Position numbers and translations under genes: made by a program. Below are positions 17,066 through 25,864 of a stretch of 64,000 nucleotides of DNA, piece after piece (the first letter of the stretch is position 1; each line of letters opens with the position of its first letter). Where the stretch lies: contig NZ_LFLU01000001.1 in the NCBI RefSeq assembly GCF_001189965.1, positions 248,001-312,000 on the forward strand, in the 5' to 3' direction. The notes beneath the pieces are model-generated. The model made no database searches. It saw only the letters and a list, made by a program, of their open reading frames with translations, and was not told where the DNA came from. The stretch comes from Herbaspirillum rhizosphaerae. Its GTDB lineage: Bacteria; Pseudomonadota; Gammaproteobacteria; Burkholderiales; Burkholderiaceae_D.

Positions 17066-18487
17066 TCAGCCCACGAGGTAAGCAGGCGAGATGGGCGGCG
17101 CGATGCTCTCCAGCACGCCGGTACGGATCTGGTTGCGGCCGTGATCCTTGGCTTCATAGAGCGCTTTGTCGGCGGCCAGCGCCAGCATGGTGGTGGTGCT
17201 GCCGGCCCCGGGAACCATGGCCGATACGCCGATGCTGAGCGTGACGTAGCCGGACGGGAGATTCTGCGCATGCGGGATCGCCGCCTGCGACAGGTTGTAC
17301 AGCAGGCGTTCCGCGACCAGCCGCGCGCCGCCGGCATCGGTATTGGGCAGCATCACGACGAACTCTTCACCGCCGTAGCGTGCGGCGACGTCGCCGGGAC
17401 GATTGATCACAGCCAGCAGATGGTTGGCGATCTGGCGCAGGCAATCGTCGCCGGCCAGATGGCCGTAGCAGTCGTTGTACTTCTTGAAGAAATCGACATC
17501 GATCATCAGCAGCGCCAGCGAGCGCTTGTCACGGCGGGCGCGATTCCATTCAATCTCCAGCACCTGGTCGAAGCAGCGACGGTTGGACAGCGCCGTCAGG
17601 CCGTCCTGATTGGCTTGCGTCATGAGGATCTTGTTGGCGCCGGCAATGCTGTTGTAGAGCCGCGTAATGCCGTACAACTGCGAGATCAGCACGACCAGCG
17701 AGGTGAACAGGCTGGTCATCTTGGCAAAATACCAGCCCAGCGAAAAGCGCGAACCGCCGTACAGCGTCAGCCACACGTCGATGCAGGCGGCGAACATGCC
17801 GACCATCACCCACAGCTGCTCGGGACGGCTGTCGCGCATGCGCATGACGCAGAGCAAACCGATCAGATTGATGCCGAACACCAGCGCCGGGATGATGAAG
17901 GTCGAATCGTCGAAGAAGTTCTTGCCGTTGCGAAATACCGCCGGCATATAAGGTAAACCGACTGTGGCGCTCAGCGTCAGCAGGGCGACCACGGCGACCA
18001 CGGCAATGATGGAGTTGCGCACGCTGGCTGCCGTGCCGGCAACGTCGTCCGCGCTGAGCGCGTAGCGGATGATCAGCAGGCCGAAGCCGATATGCCAGTA
18101 ACACCACAGCCAGACCGCGCTGCTCGAGGTGCCGAGGATGGGTTCGGCCATCAGGCCGCCGGGAAACGCCGCAATCAGCGGAATGAAAACGATGGTGACG
18201 AAAAAGTACGCGGTGCCGAGCCGGATCGTGCGCTCCTTGCTTTCGATCAGGCCCTTGGCGAACAGCAGCGCGCCGAGAATGATGTTGATGATGATCATCG
18301 CAATACCGAAGGCGCTCATATAGCCCGGTATCGGCAACAGCGGCACCATGGCCAGCGGAGTGGCGATGGCGGCGGACAGCAATAGCAGGGTGACGACGAC
18401 TTTGGCCAGGCCGATCTGGCGACTGCCCACTTCTGCTTCTTTGATCAGATAAAGTTCGTCTTGCATGTCACTCTTCTTGTCGTTCAT
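17066..18487 (-). CDS. Membrane diguanylate cyclase (MASE4-like sensor + GGDEF)
   Basis: The 473-residue protein has about eight membrane helices in residues 25-300, in the style of the MASE4 integral sensor, then a GGDEF domain. The catalytic site is GGEEF at 372-376, and RPGD at 363-366 matches the RxxD inhibitory c-di-GMP site at the standard spacing, so it should be an active, product-inhibited cyclase that makes c-di-GMP from GTP. LMIDVDFFKKYND and the final KALYEAKDHGRN are also typical. The ATG follows GATGAGGGAAAA. Its leader contains a terminator-like stem-loop (18605-18664), hinting at attenuation. Confidence 0.92.
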   Translation of the reverse strand: MNDKKSDMQDELYLIKEAEVGSRQIGLAKVVVTLLLLSAAIATPLAMVPLLPIPGYMSAFGIAMIIINIILGALLFAKGLIESKERTIRLGTAYFFVTIVFIPLIAAFPGGLMAEPILGTSSSAVWLWCYWHIGFGLLIIRYALSADDVAGTAASVRNSIIAVVAVVALLTLSATVGLPYMPAVFRNGKNFFDDSTFIIPALVFGINLIGLLCVMRMRDSRPEQLWVMVGMFAACIDVWLTLYGGSRFSLGWYFAKMTSLFTSLVVLISQLYGITRLYNSIAGANKILMTQANQDGLTALSNRRCFDQVLEIEWNRARRDKRSLALLMIDVDFFKKYNDCYGHLAGDDCLRQIANHLLAVINRPGDVAARYGGEEFVVMLPNTDAGGARLVAERLLYNLSQAAIPHAQNLPSGYVTLSIGVSAMVPGAGSTTTMLALAADKALYEAKDHGRNQIRTGVLESIAPPISPAYLVG

Positions 18488-18604
18488 TTTTCCCTCATCT
18501 TAGTGCGGAAGAAGACCTCCGACTGAGAAGAATCATGTCCGCTTGCTAATTTTTTTTCGAGTGTTGTAATTTGGACTAGATAGTTTTTTTGCGGCAATAA
18601 GAAG

Positions 18605-18664
18605 ATGCAAAAAATGCCGGAAACCCGCTTCGGATGGGTGTTTTTCGTGTTGTGAACCGGCATT
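18605..18664 (-). terminator. Composite terminator-like stem-loop in leader of the diguanylate cyclase gene
   Basis: On the minus strand AATGCCGG (18657-18664) pairs with CCGGCATT (18613-18620), enclosing a smaller ACCC/GGGT hairpin, and the outer stem is followed by TTTT. It lies 118 bases upstream of the cyclase start and 80 bases after the preceding terminator. The rest of the 307-base gap (18488-18794) shows no gene. Confidence 0.5.
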
Positions 18665-18742
18665 GATTTCCGTCTGGTAATGGTGCATCGTCTGTGTCGA
18701 CGGCTTGGCGGACGGTGTGCCGGCGACAAAAGCTGCAGACGT

Positions 18743-18773
18743 AAAAAAGCGCGGGCCGGCCGCGCTTTTTTTT
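18743..18773. terminator. Bidirectional terminator
   Basis: AAAAAAGCGCGG and CCGCGCTTTTTTTT form a stem with a 5-base loop and runs of A and T on both sides. It ends the lipoprotein gene at 18795 on the minus strand. Confidence 0.85.
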
Positions 18774-18794
18774 GCCTCATCGAGGTTCGGGAAT

Positions 18795-19226
18795 TTAATT
18801 TTCCGCCTGCATCGTGATTCCCTTCATGTCGGACGCGATGCGCACCTTGGAGACGCCTTGCGCCTTGAGGTCGAGCGTCAATACCGCCGGCGGCGTCGTG
18901 TAGTTGCTGTTGAGCGAATGCATCGGTTTGACGCTGAAGGTGTAGCTGGCGCCGGGTTTGAGCCAGATGCTCAGGCGTTCGCCCTGCCATATCTCCGCCA
19001 GCACCACATCATTGATGGCCAGCACTTCGGGACTGTTGCCGACGAAAAATCCGGACTGGCGCGAAAACTGCACTTCAGCCAGGTCCGGCATCTGCGTCGT
19101 CATGCTCTTGATGTAGATGCGTGCCAGCGGGACTTGTCCGGTCGGCGTCGTCTGTTGGTTGGGCGGCGTGGTGCTGCATGCCGCCAGCGTCAATGCCAGC
19201 AGGCAGGCGGTGATCGGTGTCTTCAT
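18795..19226 (-). CDS. Putative outer-membrane lipoprotein
   Basis: A 143-residue protein with a lipoprotein signal (MKTPITACLLALTLAACSTT; lipobox LAAC, lipidated Cys at 17). The mature part is hydrophilic and then beta-rich, with no domain I recognise. GSFTF-like blocks are absent; the segment PGASYTFSVKPMHSLNS looks like an Ig-type strand pair. The ATG at 19226 has AAGGAAGCAGCA upstream, and longer frames reach 19400 without signal-peptide character. A monocistronic unit is likely, with the terminator at 18743. Confidence 0.7.
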   Translation of the reverse strand: MKTPITACLLALTLAACSTTPPNQQTTPTGQVPLARIYIKSMTTQMPDLAEVQFSRQSGFFVGNSPEVLAINDVVLAEIWQGERLSIWLKPGASYTFSVKPMHSLNSNYTTPPAVLTLDLKAQGVSKVRIASDMKGITMQAEN

Positions 19227-19338
19227 TGCTGCTTCCTTATGGGATGAAAGGGTGGTTCTCAGTTGTCTGTCTCTGGATTCGCGACGGTGATTTTGACACG
19301 AAGCGGGCATGATGTGCAGCAATACCGGAATGCAGGCC

Positions 19339-20001
19339 CTAGTCCAGGCTGTGAATGCGATAGACGCAGCGCCGCGCGCCGGCCAGCAGATGTTCTTCAC
19401 GCGTCACCGACGCCTGGTCGCCGATCACTTCCTGGAACAACTGCAATTCGGAGCGGCAGAATCCCTGGCAGCTTTGCGCCGCGGCGCAGATCGGGCAATG
19501 GTCTTCGATCAGCAGCCAGTCCTTGCCTTGTTTTTCGACGCGCGCCATATAGCCTTCCGCCGCACGCAGGCCGGCCAGCTTTTCCAGTTTCTTCGGGATG
19601 CTGCTTTGCCCCTGGCAGGCGCGCAGGTAGTCGCTGCGCATGTCGCCTTCACGCTGCGCAATCAGGCGATCGAGTCCTTCTTCTCCGAACAATTGCCTGA
19701 TTGATCCGATCAGTTGCACCGTCAGGTAGGCGTGCGAGTCGGGGAAGCGGGCGTGGCCTGCCGCACTCAGTTGCCAGTTCTGCTTCGGCCTGCCGGCGCC
19801 TGTTGAGGCTTCCTGCGCGCCCATGATCAGCTCTTCCGCCAGCAGCTTCTGCACCTGCAGCCGCGCCGCCTCCGCCGTCATCGCCAGTTCCTGCGCCAGC
19901 TGGGCGGTGGAGGCCGGTCCCTTGGTCTTGAGGCGGAACAGGATGCGCTCGGCCGTCGGCATGGCGTCGATATTTTCCAAGTGTTTGCTTGTGTATTTCA
20001 T
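19339..20001 (-). CDS. Helix-turn-helix regulator with Cys-rich C-terminal motif (COG2345/SufR-like)
   Basis: A 220-residue regulator. The N-terminal winged helix (AERILFRLKTKGPASTAQLA, then LAMTAEAARLQVQKL) is of the ArsR/MarR-like kind used by COG2345 proteins. The C-terminal CPICAAAQSCQGFCRSEL has four Cys in a cluster that in SufR-type relatives binds an Fe-S cluster or metal. It is divergent from an MFS transporter with only 85 bases between them, so it probably represses that pump and itself. The signal may be redox, metal or the pump substrate. Confidence 0.8.
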   Translation of the reverse strand: MKYTSKHLENIDAMPTAERILFRLKTKGPASTAQLAQELAMTAEAARLQVQKLLAEELIMGAQEASTGAGRPKQNWQLSAAGHARFPDSHAYLTVQLIGSIRQLFGEEGLDRLIAQREGDMRSDYLRACQGQSSIPKKLEKLAGLRAAEGYMARVEKQGKDWLLIEDHCPICAAAQSCQGFCRSELQLFQEVIGDQASVTREEHLLAGARRCVYRIHSLD

Positions 20002-20086
20002 GGGGCGGGTTTAGTATGCGTTTGAATAAATATCCAATTAAAAACTTGCATATTATGCTTTCTCCATCCGAATGTCGAGGTGCGCC

Positions 20087-21556
20087 ATGAGTGACACGAG
20101 CAATACCAGCAATGCCGGCAACCCCGGCAACATCGCAAACACAAACCGCGTCGGCAGCGAATCCGCCGGCTGGGGCGAACTGCTTTCCGGCGGCAACGCC
20201 CTGCGCGCCGTCGCACTGACCGGCGGCGTTGCGCTGCATGCCATCAATGTCCATATCGTCACCACCATCCTGCCGTCCGTGGTGCGCGACATCGGCGGCC
20301 TGGCTTACTACGCCTGGAACATCACGCTGTTCGTCGCCGCCTCGATCTTCGGCTCGACGCTGACCAGCAAGCTGCTGGACGTGCTCGGTCCGCGCCGCAG
20401 CTATCTGCTTGCGCTGGCGGTGTTTTCGGCCGGTTCCATCCTGTGCGCCACGGCGCAGGACATGTTCTGGATGCTGGGCGGGCGCAGCGTGCAAGGCATC
20501 GGGGGCGGCCTGCTGGCGGCGCTGAGCTATGCCTTGATCCGCATCGTGTTCGAGCAGCGCCTGTGGTCGCGCGCCGTGTCGCTGGTGTCGGGCATGTGGG
20601 GCATCGCTACGCTGCTGGGGCCGGCGGTGGGCGGCGTGTTTGCCGAAAGCGGCGCATGGCGTCTGGCGTTCTGGTGCCTGCTGCCGGTATCGCTGGCGCA
20701 AGCGCTGATCGTGATCACGCAGTTGCGCGGCAAGCCGGATAGCGGCGCACCGGCGGTGCGCATGCCCTTGCTGAAGATCGCCTTGCTCACCGTTTCGGTC
20801 TTGCTGGTGGCGCTGGCCGGACAGGCACAGGATAACGGCAGCAAGCTGCTCGGCGTGGCGGCCGGCCTGGCACTGGGCGTGCTGGTGGCCCGGCTCGATC
20901 TGCGTCCGGGCGTGGCCTTGTTGCCGACCGGCGCTTATACGCTCAACAGCGCCATGGGCAAAGTCTTCGCCAGCTTGTCCCTGCTGATGATCGCCGGCAT
21001 GACGGAAATCTTCGTGCCGTACTTCCTGCAAACGCTGCATGCCTATTCGCCGTTGCAGGCCGGTTACATGACGGCCGCCATGGCCGGCGGCTGGAGCCTG
21101 GCGTCCTTGTTCAGTTCATCCAGCAGCGAGACGGGCGCCGATCGCATGGTGCGCGCCGGGCCGGTCATCATGGCGTTGTCCCTGGCGGCGCTGGCTTTGC
21201 TGTTGCCGGGCGAGCTGCTCGACGGCATCGCGCCGACGGCGGCGGGCGTTTGTTTTGCGATAGCGCTGGCCGGCGTCGGATTGGGCATCGGCATGGGTTG
21301 GCCGCATCTGGTGACGCGCGTGATGACATCGGCGAAAGCCGGTGAAGAAAACCTGGCTTCGGCCGGCGTCAGCACCGTGCAGTTGTACGCGATGGCAATC
21401 GGCGCCGCATTGGCCGGACTGACGGCCAATGCCGCCGGCCTGAGCGACCCCGGCGGCGCTGACGGCGCGCGCATGGCGGCGTACTGTCTGTTCGGATTGT
21501 TTGCGCTGGCGCCGCTGGCGGCGATTGTGCTGGTGCGCCGTTTGACGGTGCAGTAG
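20087..21556 (+). CDS. MFS transporter (drug/metabolite efflux type)
   Basis: The 489-residue protein has 12-14 membrane helices. After a hydrophilic 35-residue start it shows the MFS motif region LLDVLGPRRSYLLAL and the antiporter-like GRSVQGIGGGLLAAL and MWGIATLLGPAVGG segments of motif C, which favours an exporter of the DHA group. The ATG at 20087 follows GTCGAGGTGCGCC; a start 5 codons earlier is possible. Divergent from a COG2345-type regulator, suggesting ligand- or stress-induced efflux. Substrate unknown. Confidence 0.85.
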   Translation: MSDTSNTSNAGNPGNIANTNRVGSESAGWGELLSGGNALRAVALTGGVALHAINVHIVTTILPSVVRDIGGLAYYAWNITLFVAASIFGSTLTSKLLDVLGPRRSYLLALAVFSAGSILCATAQDMFWMLGGRSVQGIGGGLLAALSYALIRIVFEQRLWSRAVSLVSGMWGIATLLGPAVGGVFAESGAWRLAFWCLLPVSLAQALIVITQLRGKPDSGAPAVRMPLLKIALLTVSVLLVALAGQAQDNGSKLLGVAAGLALGVLVARLDLRPGVALLPTGAYTLNSAMGKVFASLSLLMIAGMTEIFVPYFLQTLHAYSPLQAGYMTAAMAGGWSLASLFSSSSSETGADRMVRAGPVIMALSLAALALLLPGELLDGIAPTAAGVCFAIALAGVGLGIGMGWPHLVTRVMTSAKAGEENLASAGVSTVQLYAMAIGAALAGLTANAAGLSDPGGADGARMAAYCLFGLFALAPLAAIVLVRRLTVQ

Positions 21557-21583
21557 CGCGTTCACGGAAACAGGAGGCGTTCC

Positions 21584-21778
21584 ATGTCCGCAAGCTTGCA
21601 GCAAGAGGATCAGCCGGCGATGATCAGCGAGATCGAGTATCACCTGATCATCGCGGAATTCGATTTGTTATGGGGCCGCTCGCGTTGGTCGGGGGCGGCT
21701 GAGCGCGCCAGGATGGATCACATGATCTGTCTGATCGAGGCGTTCAAAGCGAGTCGCGGCAAGGCGTCTTTGAGTTGA
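21584..21778 (+). CDS. Small conserved-looking hypothetical protein
   Basis: A 64-residue protein starting MSASLQQEDQPAMISEIEYH, with a strong ACAGGAGGCG ribosome site 27 bases after the MFS stop, so it is translated from the same message. The sequence is helical and ends basic (EAFKASRGKASLS). Its last 61 bases overlap the end of the converging yigZ gene. The EIEYHLIIAEFDLLWGRS block looks like a protein-interaction helix. I recognise no family. Confidence 0.65.
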   Translation: MSASLQQEDQPAMISEIEYHLIIAEFDLLWGRSRWSGAAERARMDHMICLIEAFKASRGKASLS

Positions 21779-22308
21779 TCGAGATCGGCGGCGGGCAGCC
21801 GCACGTGCAAGCGCGCCAGCGTGTCGTGGCTGCTGCCGACCAGCGTGTAGTGTTTTTGTTGCAGCCAGTAGCGCAGATGCGATTCGTCGGCATAGGCAAT
21901 GGCGATTTCTACTTCGGCCCAGGCGATGCGCTCTATGCGTTGCGCCTGCTTCAGGGCCGACGCCACGGCGTCGGTGTAGGCGCGCACCAGGCCGCCCGAT
22001 CCCAGCTTGATGCCGCCGTAATAGCGCACCACGGCGGCGAGTACGCCATCAAGTTCATGGTGGCGCAATACTTCCAGCATGGGACGACCGGCCGTGCCGG
22101 AGGGTTCGCCGTCGTCCGACATGCCGGACTGGCCGCCGGCCATCAGGGCCCAGCATACGTGCGTTGCGGCGCGGTGCTGCGCGCGCAGGCGTTCCAGTTC
22201 GGCTTGTGCCGCGTCGCGGCTGTCGACCGGCATGACGATGCCGATGAAGCGGCTCTTGCGGATTTCCGCTTCGACTTCGACGGCGGCGGCGAGCGTATAA
22301 GTCGGCAA
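21718..22308 (-). CDS. yigZ: YigZ/IMPACT family protein
   Basis: A 196-residue member of UPF0029 (IMPACT N-terminal domain) plus the C-terminal DUF1949. Family marks are KSRFIGIVMPVDS, GMSDDGEPSGTAGRPMLEVL and VVRYYGGIKLGSGGLVRAY. Members are soluble; YigZ/YvyE-type proteins have a two-domain ferredoxin-like fold and an uncertain role, with suggested nucleic-acid or ribosome-linked functions. It converges with and overlaps the 64-residue gene. The next gene upstream, ParB-like, is 21 bases away in the same direction. Confidence 0.92.
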   Translation of the reverse strand: MPTYTLAAAVEVEAEIRKSRFIGIVMPVDSRDAAQAELERLRAQHRAATHVCWALMAGGQSGMSDDGEPSGTAGRPMLEVLRHHELDGVLAAVVRYYGGIKLGSGGLVRAYTDAVASALKQAQRIERIAWAEVEIAIAYADESHLRYWLQQKHYTLVGSSHDTLARLHVRLPAADLDQLKDALPRLALNASIRQIM

Positions 22309-22329
22309 AATGCGTTGCGTGTTGCCGGA

Positions 22330-23226
22330 TCAGGCCGCGACGCCGCGCAGTGCGTCGACTTCGGCTTGCAAGGCCTGGTTCTCCGCCGTCAGCGCGGCAA
22401 TGCGTGCGTTCAAGGCGGCGATTTCGGCACGCAGGGCGACCGGGTCGTTGCTGCCGACAGGTGTCGAATCGGAGAAAGGCGCACCGTCGTCAGCCTCGCC
22501 ATCGTCCACGCGCGGACGCGGTATGCGCGGCGTCCGGTTGGCGGCCTGCTGTTCGCGCACCAGCTTGGCGGCCTGGCGCAATTCCTTCTTGCCGCCGGCC
22601 ACCGCGTTGACCTGTTCGTCGTTCGGCAGCGAAGCCACTGCCGCCGCCGCATTGATGGAAATGGTGCCGGCGCGCACCGCTTCGACCAGTTCCGGCGCTG
22701 CCGTCTTGCGGATCTTTTCGATCTGGCCGACGGTGTTGCTGCTGATGCCGGCGACGCGGGCGATGTCTTCGCGGGTTTTGATGGACGCGCTCGGAATGGC
22801 GGGAGTCGCGGCATCCTCGGCCGGTTTGGCGGCGCCGTCGCCCACCGGTTCATAAGCGGAAGCGTCCTTCGATTCGATGGAGGCGTCCATTTCCGACTTG
22901 ACGCGGGCGGCGATGATGTCGCGCTTGCGCAGCGCCAGCACGCCGCGCTGGAAATCGGTGACGCTGCGGCGGCCGAGCTGGTTGTCGATCATCCACAGCA
23001 TGACGTCGTCGATCGACGCAAAGCTGGCGTTTTGCACGGTCTTGAATTCGATGCCGTGCTTGCGGCAGATTTCGTAGCGGTTATGGCCGTCGACCAGCAC
23101 CTCGCCCCACAGCACCAGCGCGTCGCGGCAACCTTCTGCCAGCAGACTGCGTTCGAGAGCAGCGTATTCGTTGGCGGTGAGCGGATCGATGTATTGGAGG
23201 AGTTCGTTATTGATGGTGATATTCAT
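22330..23226 (-). CDS. ParB/Srx-fold DNA-binding-like protein
   Basis: The 298-residue protein opens with a ParB/sulfiredoxin-type N-terminal domain (YIDPLTANEYAALERSLL, then ALVLWGEVLVDGHNRYEICR with the GHNRY motif). A central helix-turn-helix segment follows (SIKTREDIARVAGISSNTVG, about residues 148-170), and the end is a coiled coil (ALRAEIAALNARIAALTAEN, about 260-290). It resembles phage or plasmid-derived ParB-like regulators. No ParA partner is adjacent, and no parS copies were seen nearby. It is probably a stand-alone regulator rather than a chromosome segregation protein. Confidence 0.75.
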   Translation of the reverse strand: MNITINNELLQYIDPLTANEYAALERSLLAEGCRDALVLWGEVLVDGHNRYEICRKHGIEFKTVQNASFASIDDVMLWMIDNQLGRRSVTDFQRGVLALRKRDIIAARVKSEMDASIESKDASAYEPVGDGAAKPAEDAATPAIPSASIKTREDIARVAGISSNTVGQIEKIRKTAAPELVEAVRAGTISINAAAAVASLPNDEQVNAVAGGKKELRQAAKLVREQQAANRTPRIPRPRVDDGEADDGAPFSDSTPVGSNDPVALRAEIAALNARIAALTAENQALQAEVDALRGVAA

Positions 23227-23290
23227 GGCTTTCCTGGTCCGCCCCGGCGAGTCGGTGGCGGACCGGAATTTTACACTACCGGGCGCTGGC

Positions 23291-23638
23291 CTAAGCGCTG
23301 CGTCCGTCGTAATGGATGTGCTTGAGCGTGCTCAGGTCTACTCCCTCGACGCAACGCACATTGACCGCTGCCATTTTATTGCCCTGCGGATCGACGCCGA
23401 AACCGAAAGCCTGGCAGCCGCAGCGCTTGCAGAACTGATGGTCGATCACATGCTTGTTGAAACGATAGGTGGCGATGGCGCTTTCCGGCGTCTTCAGCGT
23501 CAGTTTGTCGCGTGCGATGAACCACAGCAGCGTCCCTTTGCGGCTGCAGTAGGAACAGTTGCAATCGACCACCGGGCCGATGTCGCCCTCGGCCTCGAAG
23601 GCAATGTCGCCGCAATGGCAGCTTCCCTGATAGATCAT
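23291..23638 (-). CDS. GFA (CENP-V/glutathione-dependent formaldehyde-activating) family protein
   Basis: A 115-residue single-domain protein with the zinc-binding cysteine set of the family: SCHCGDIAF at the start, CNCSYCSRKG in the middle and FCKRCGCQAF later. Gfa binds glutathione-hydroxymethyl adducts, but most small homologs have no proven activity. It is the last gene of a six-gene minus-strand run headed by an ArsR regulator, 24 bases after an SRPBCC gene. Confidence 0.88.
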   Translation of the reverse strand: MIYQGSCHCGDIAFEAEGDIGPVVDCNCSYCSRKGTLLWFIARDKLTLKTPESAIATYRFNKHVIDHQFCKRCGCQAFGFGVDPQGNKMAAVNVRCVEGVDLSTLKHIHYDGRSA

Positions 23639-23662
23639 GTCGTCTCCTTTGGCTTGTTTAAT

Positions 23663-24193
23663 TCAATCGGCTTGCAATGTCGCCATCAGTGCATCCAGGC
23701 GATCGAGGCTGCCCGACCATCCTTCGTTGATGCCCATCTTCTTCATGGCGTCGAGGATGGCAGGCGTTGCCGCGCGGGTGCGGATGCTCACGCGCGTCTT
23801 GCCGTCGAGGTCTTCGAAGCTCACCGTCTGCAGCATGATGCCGGCCGGATTGGCGGTGGTGCGCTGCGGATCGATCATGTCGTGCCAGGCGGCTGGATGT
23901 CCGCTGCAGTCCATGGTCATCACCAGCAGCGAGGGCGGCGTCACTTCCATGAATTCGCCCGTGATCGGATACTCGGTGCCGTCAGGACCGCGCATGGTGA
24001 TGCGATGCCGGCCGCCGGGGCGCAGGTCCAGCTCGCAGACGGGATTGTCGAAGCCTTTGGGACCCCACCATTGGGTCAGGTGGCGCGGATCGGTCCAGGC
24101 CTGGAACACCAGCTCGCGCGGTGCGTTGATGACGCGGCTGATGAAGAATTCGTCGTTGCCGACGGAATTGGAGAAGTTGGGGGCAATGGTCAT
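23663..24193 (-). CDS. SRPBCC (AHSA1-like) protein 1
   Basis: 176 residues of the START/Bet v1-like SRPBCC superfamily, AHSA1 branch: INAPRELVFQAWTDPRHLTQ and WWGPKGFDNPVCELDLRPGG, ending in GINEGWSGSLDRLDALM. These are hydrophobic-cavity proteins; the ligands of bacterial ones are mostly unknown. The ATG at 24193 begins right before the domain and replaces a longer frame. It is 29 bases after the second SRPBCC gene and shares the operon. Confidence 0.88.
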   Translation of the reverse strand: MTIAPNFSNSVGNDEFFISRVINAPRELVFQAWTDPRHLTQWWGPKGFDNPVCELDLRPGGRHRITMRGPDGTEYPITGEFMEVTPPSLLVMTMDCSGHPAAWHDMIDPQRTTANPAGIMLQTVSFEDLDGKTRVSIRTRAATPAILDAMKKMGINEGWSGSLDRLDALMATLQAD

Positions 24194-24222
24194 GATGTCG
24201 TGTCGCTGAATAGATAGATGGG

Positions 24223-24702
24223 TCAATGAGCGGCCTGGGCAAGATAATCGACGAAGCGGTCGAAGCTGCCGTTCCATCCACCACGATGTCCGTCGCGTTC
24301 GGCGATCGACTGGAATGGCGTCTGGCGAAAGCGCATGTGCGTCTTGCCGTCCTGTTCGGTGAAATCGATGGTGACCAGGGTTTCCAGGCCACGTTCGCCT
24401 TCCTCATCCCATGTAAAGGTAAACGCCAGCCGCTCCGGTGCTCTTACTTCCTGAAAGATGCCGCCTTGCCACAGCTTGCGGCCGTCCTCTACACCGTGAA
24501 GACAGCCGCGCCAGACGCCGCCGGGACGGACATCCATCTCCAGTACAGCCGCCGGATGCGCCGGTGGGCCCCACCAGCGCCGGACGTGTTCGGCGTCGGT
24601 CCAGAGCTTGAAGACCAGCTCGCGCGGCGCATCGAAGGTGCGGGTAATGTTGAGTTCGCCCGCTGCGCCTGCAGGTGACGAGAATGCGGATGGCATGTTC
24701 AT
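24223..24702 (-). CDS. SRPBCC (AHSA1-like) protein 2
   Basis: 159 residues, clearly homologous to its downstream neighbour: TFDAPRELVFKLWTDAEHVR, RWWGPPAHPAAVLEMDVRPG and the closing GGWNGSFDRFVDYLAQ. The two probably arose by local duplication. The ATG at 24702 has a perfect GCAAGGAGATACGCC ribosome site. Role unknown beyond the operon context with ArsR, VOC and GFA genes. Confidence 0.9.
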   Translation of the reverse strand: MNMPSAFSSPAGAAGELNITRTFDAPRELVFKLWTDAEHVRRWWGPPAHPAAVLEMDVRPGGVWRGCLHGVEDGRKLWQGGIFQEVRAPERLAFTFTWDEEGERGLETLVTIDFTEQDGKTHMRFRQTPFQSIAERDGHRGGWNGSFDRFVDYLAQAAH

Positions 24703-24793
24703 GGCGTATCTCCTTGCAAGGCAAGCGTTGCTGCCGTCATGGTGTTCTCCCTGATTGCCTCCCCGGTCTGTGCGCGGAGGCGTCGCCGTCTTT

Positions 24794-25324
24794 TTATTGT
24801 TTTTCGGCGAGATCCTTGAGCTTGTTGAGTCCGTCTTCAAAATCCTTGCCGACCATGCTGTCCATGTCGAAGAACACATGGATGATTCTCACGAGGAAAG
24901 GAGCCGCCCCCGACATCGCCCACGTGACTTCCGTGGCGTCGCCTTTGGCGGTCAGCGTGTACTCGACCATGTTGCTGGCCTTGAAGGGTTTGGTGAAGTC
25001 GAGCTTGATGACCACTTTGGAAGGCATGGTTTCATCCACGATCTCCATGCGTCCCTGGCCGGCCTTGCCTGAACCTTCCCATTCATAGGTCGCGCCTTTG
25101 CCGCTGGCGACGCCGTTGTAGCTGCGCTTCATGTCCGGATCGAGTTTCTCGAACGGCGACCAGGCGGTGAAGTTGTGCAGGTTGTTCAGGTAGGGAAAGA
25201 TCTTTTCCGGCGCAGCCTTGATGCTGACGCTGCGCTGCACGGTGAAGTGATCTGGCTTGCGCGCGGCCAGGATCAGGATGGCGATAATGACGACGGCAAG
25301 GATGATTGTTATGGTTTTGAACAT
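24794..25324 (-). CDS. SRPBCC family protein 3, membrane anchored (polyketide cyclase-like)
   Basis: 176 residues with an N-terminal hydrophobic helix (residues 3-22, TITIILAVVIIAILILAARK) and then an SRPBCC domain (RSVSIKAAPEKIFPYLNNLH, FTAWSPFEKLDPDMKRSYNG). It is more distant from the two AHSA1 genes and of the polyketide cyclase/dehydrase-like type. The helix probably anchors it to the inner membrane. It is the third domain of this fold in the operon, 48 bases from the VOC gene. Confidence 0.85.
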   Translation of the reverse strand: MFKTITIILAVVIIAILILAARKPDHFTVQRSVSIKAAPEKIFPYLNNLHNFTAWSPFEKLDPDMKRSYNGVASGKGATYEWEGSGKAGQGRMEIVDETMPSKVVIKLDFTKPFKASNMVEYTLTAKGDATEVTWAMSGAAPFLVRIIHVFFDMDSMVGKDFEDGLNKLKDLAEKQ

Positions 25325-25372
25325 CGTGTCTCCAAAGACGGGCTATTGAAAATGCATTGTTGAGTGCGGCGA

Positions 25373-25789
25373 TCAGGCCGGCATCGGGCGTTCGCAGTTG
25401 ACCATCCACGGGATGCCGAAGCGGTCGGTCAGCATGCCGAAACGCACCGCCCAGAAGGTTTCCTCCAAGGGCATGCGCACTTCCGCGCCGACGTTCAGGG
25501 CGTTGAAGACGCGCTCGGCTTCGGCCGGATCCGGCGTGTTGATCGTGACGCTGAAACCTTGCGGTTTTTCCGCACAGTCTTCCGGCACGTCCGAACCCAT
25601 GACGATCTGGCCGGCAATCATGATGCGCGCGTGCATGACGCGGTTGAGTTTGTCGGCGGGCATGTCCTTGGCCATGGGCGCGTCGCTGTTGCGCATCATG
25701 AACAGGATGTCGCCGCCGAAGATGCTCTTGTAAAACTCGAAGGCTTCTTCGCACTGGCCGTTGAAATTGAGATAGGTATGCAATTGCAT
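25373..25789 (-). CDS. PhnB-like VOC superfamily protein
   Basis: A 138-residue glyoxalase-fold protein of the PhnB/YjdN type: MQLHTYLNFNGQCEEAFEFY, FGGDILFMMRNSD and the closing RFGIPWMVNCERP are the family blocks. Such proteins lack proven activity in most cases. The ATG at 25789 has a GAGGAG site and is preferred to one 6 codons upstream. In the operon it follows the ArsR regulator. Confidence 0.88.
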   Translation of the reverse strand: MQLHTYLNFNGQCEEAFEFYKSIFGGDILFMMRNSDAPMAKDMPADKLNRVMHARIMIAGQIVMGSDVPEDCAEKPQGFSVTINTPDPAEAERVFNALNVGAEVRMPLEETFWAVRFGMLTDRFGIPWMVNCERPMPA

Positions 25790-25864
25790 GGTCTGCTCCT
25801 CGTTCAAAAGTAGTCGTTGGTAAATCAGGGAAAAGAAGGGCGCTGCTGTTGCTTCTGCAACTTG

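Noticed and set aside
18488-18742. c-di-GMP riboswitch in the cyclase leader
   Set aside because: No match to the conserved GEMM core was seen by eye; only a terminator-like stem-loop is supported.
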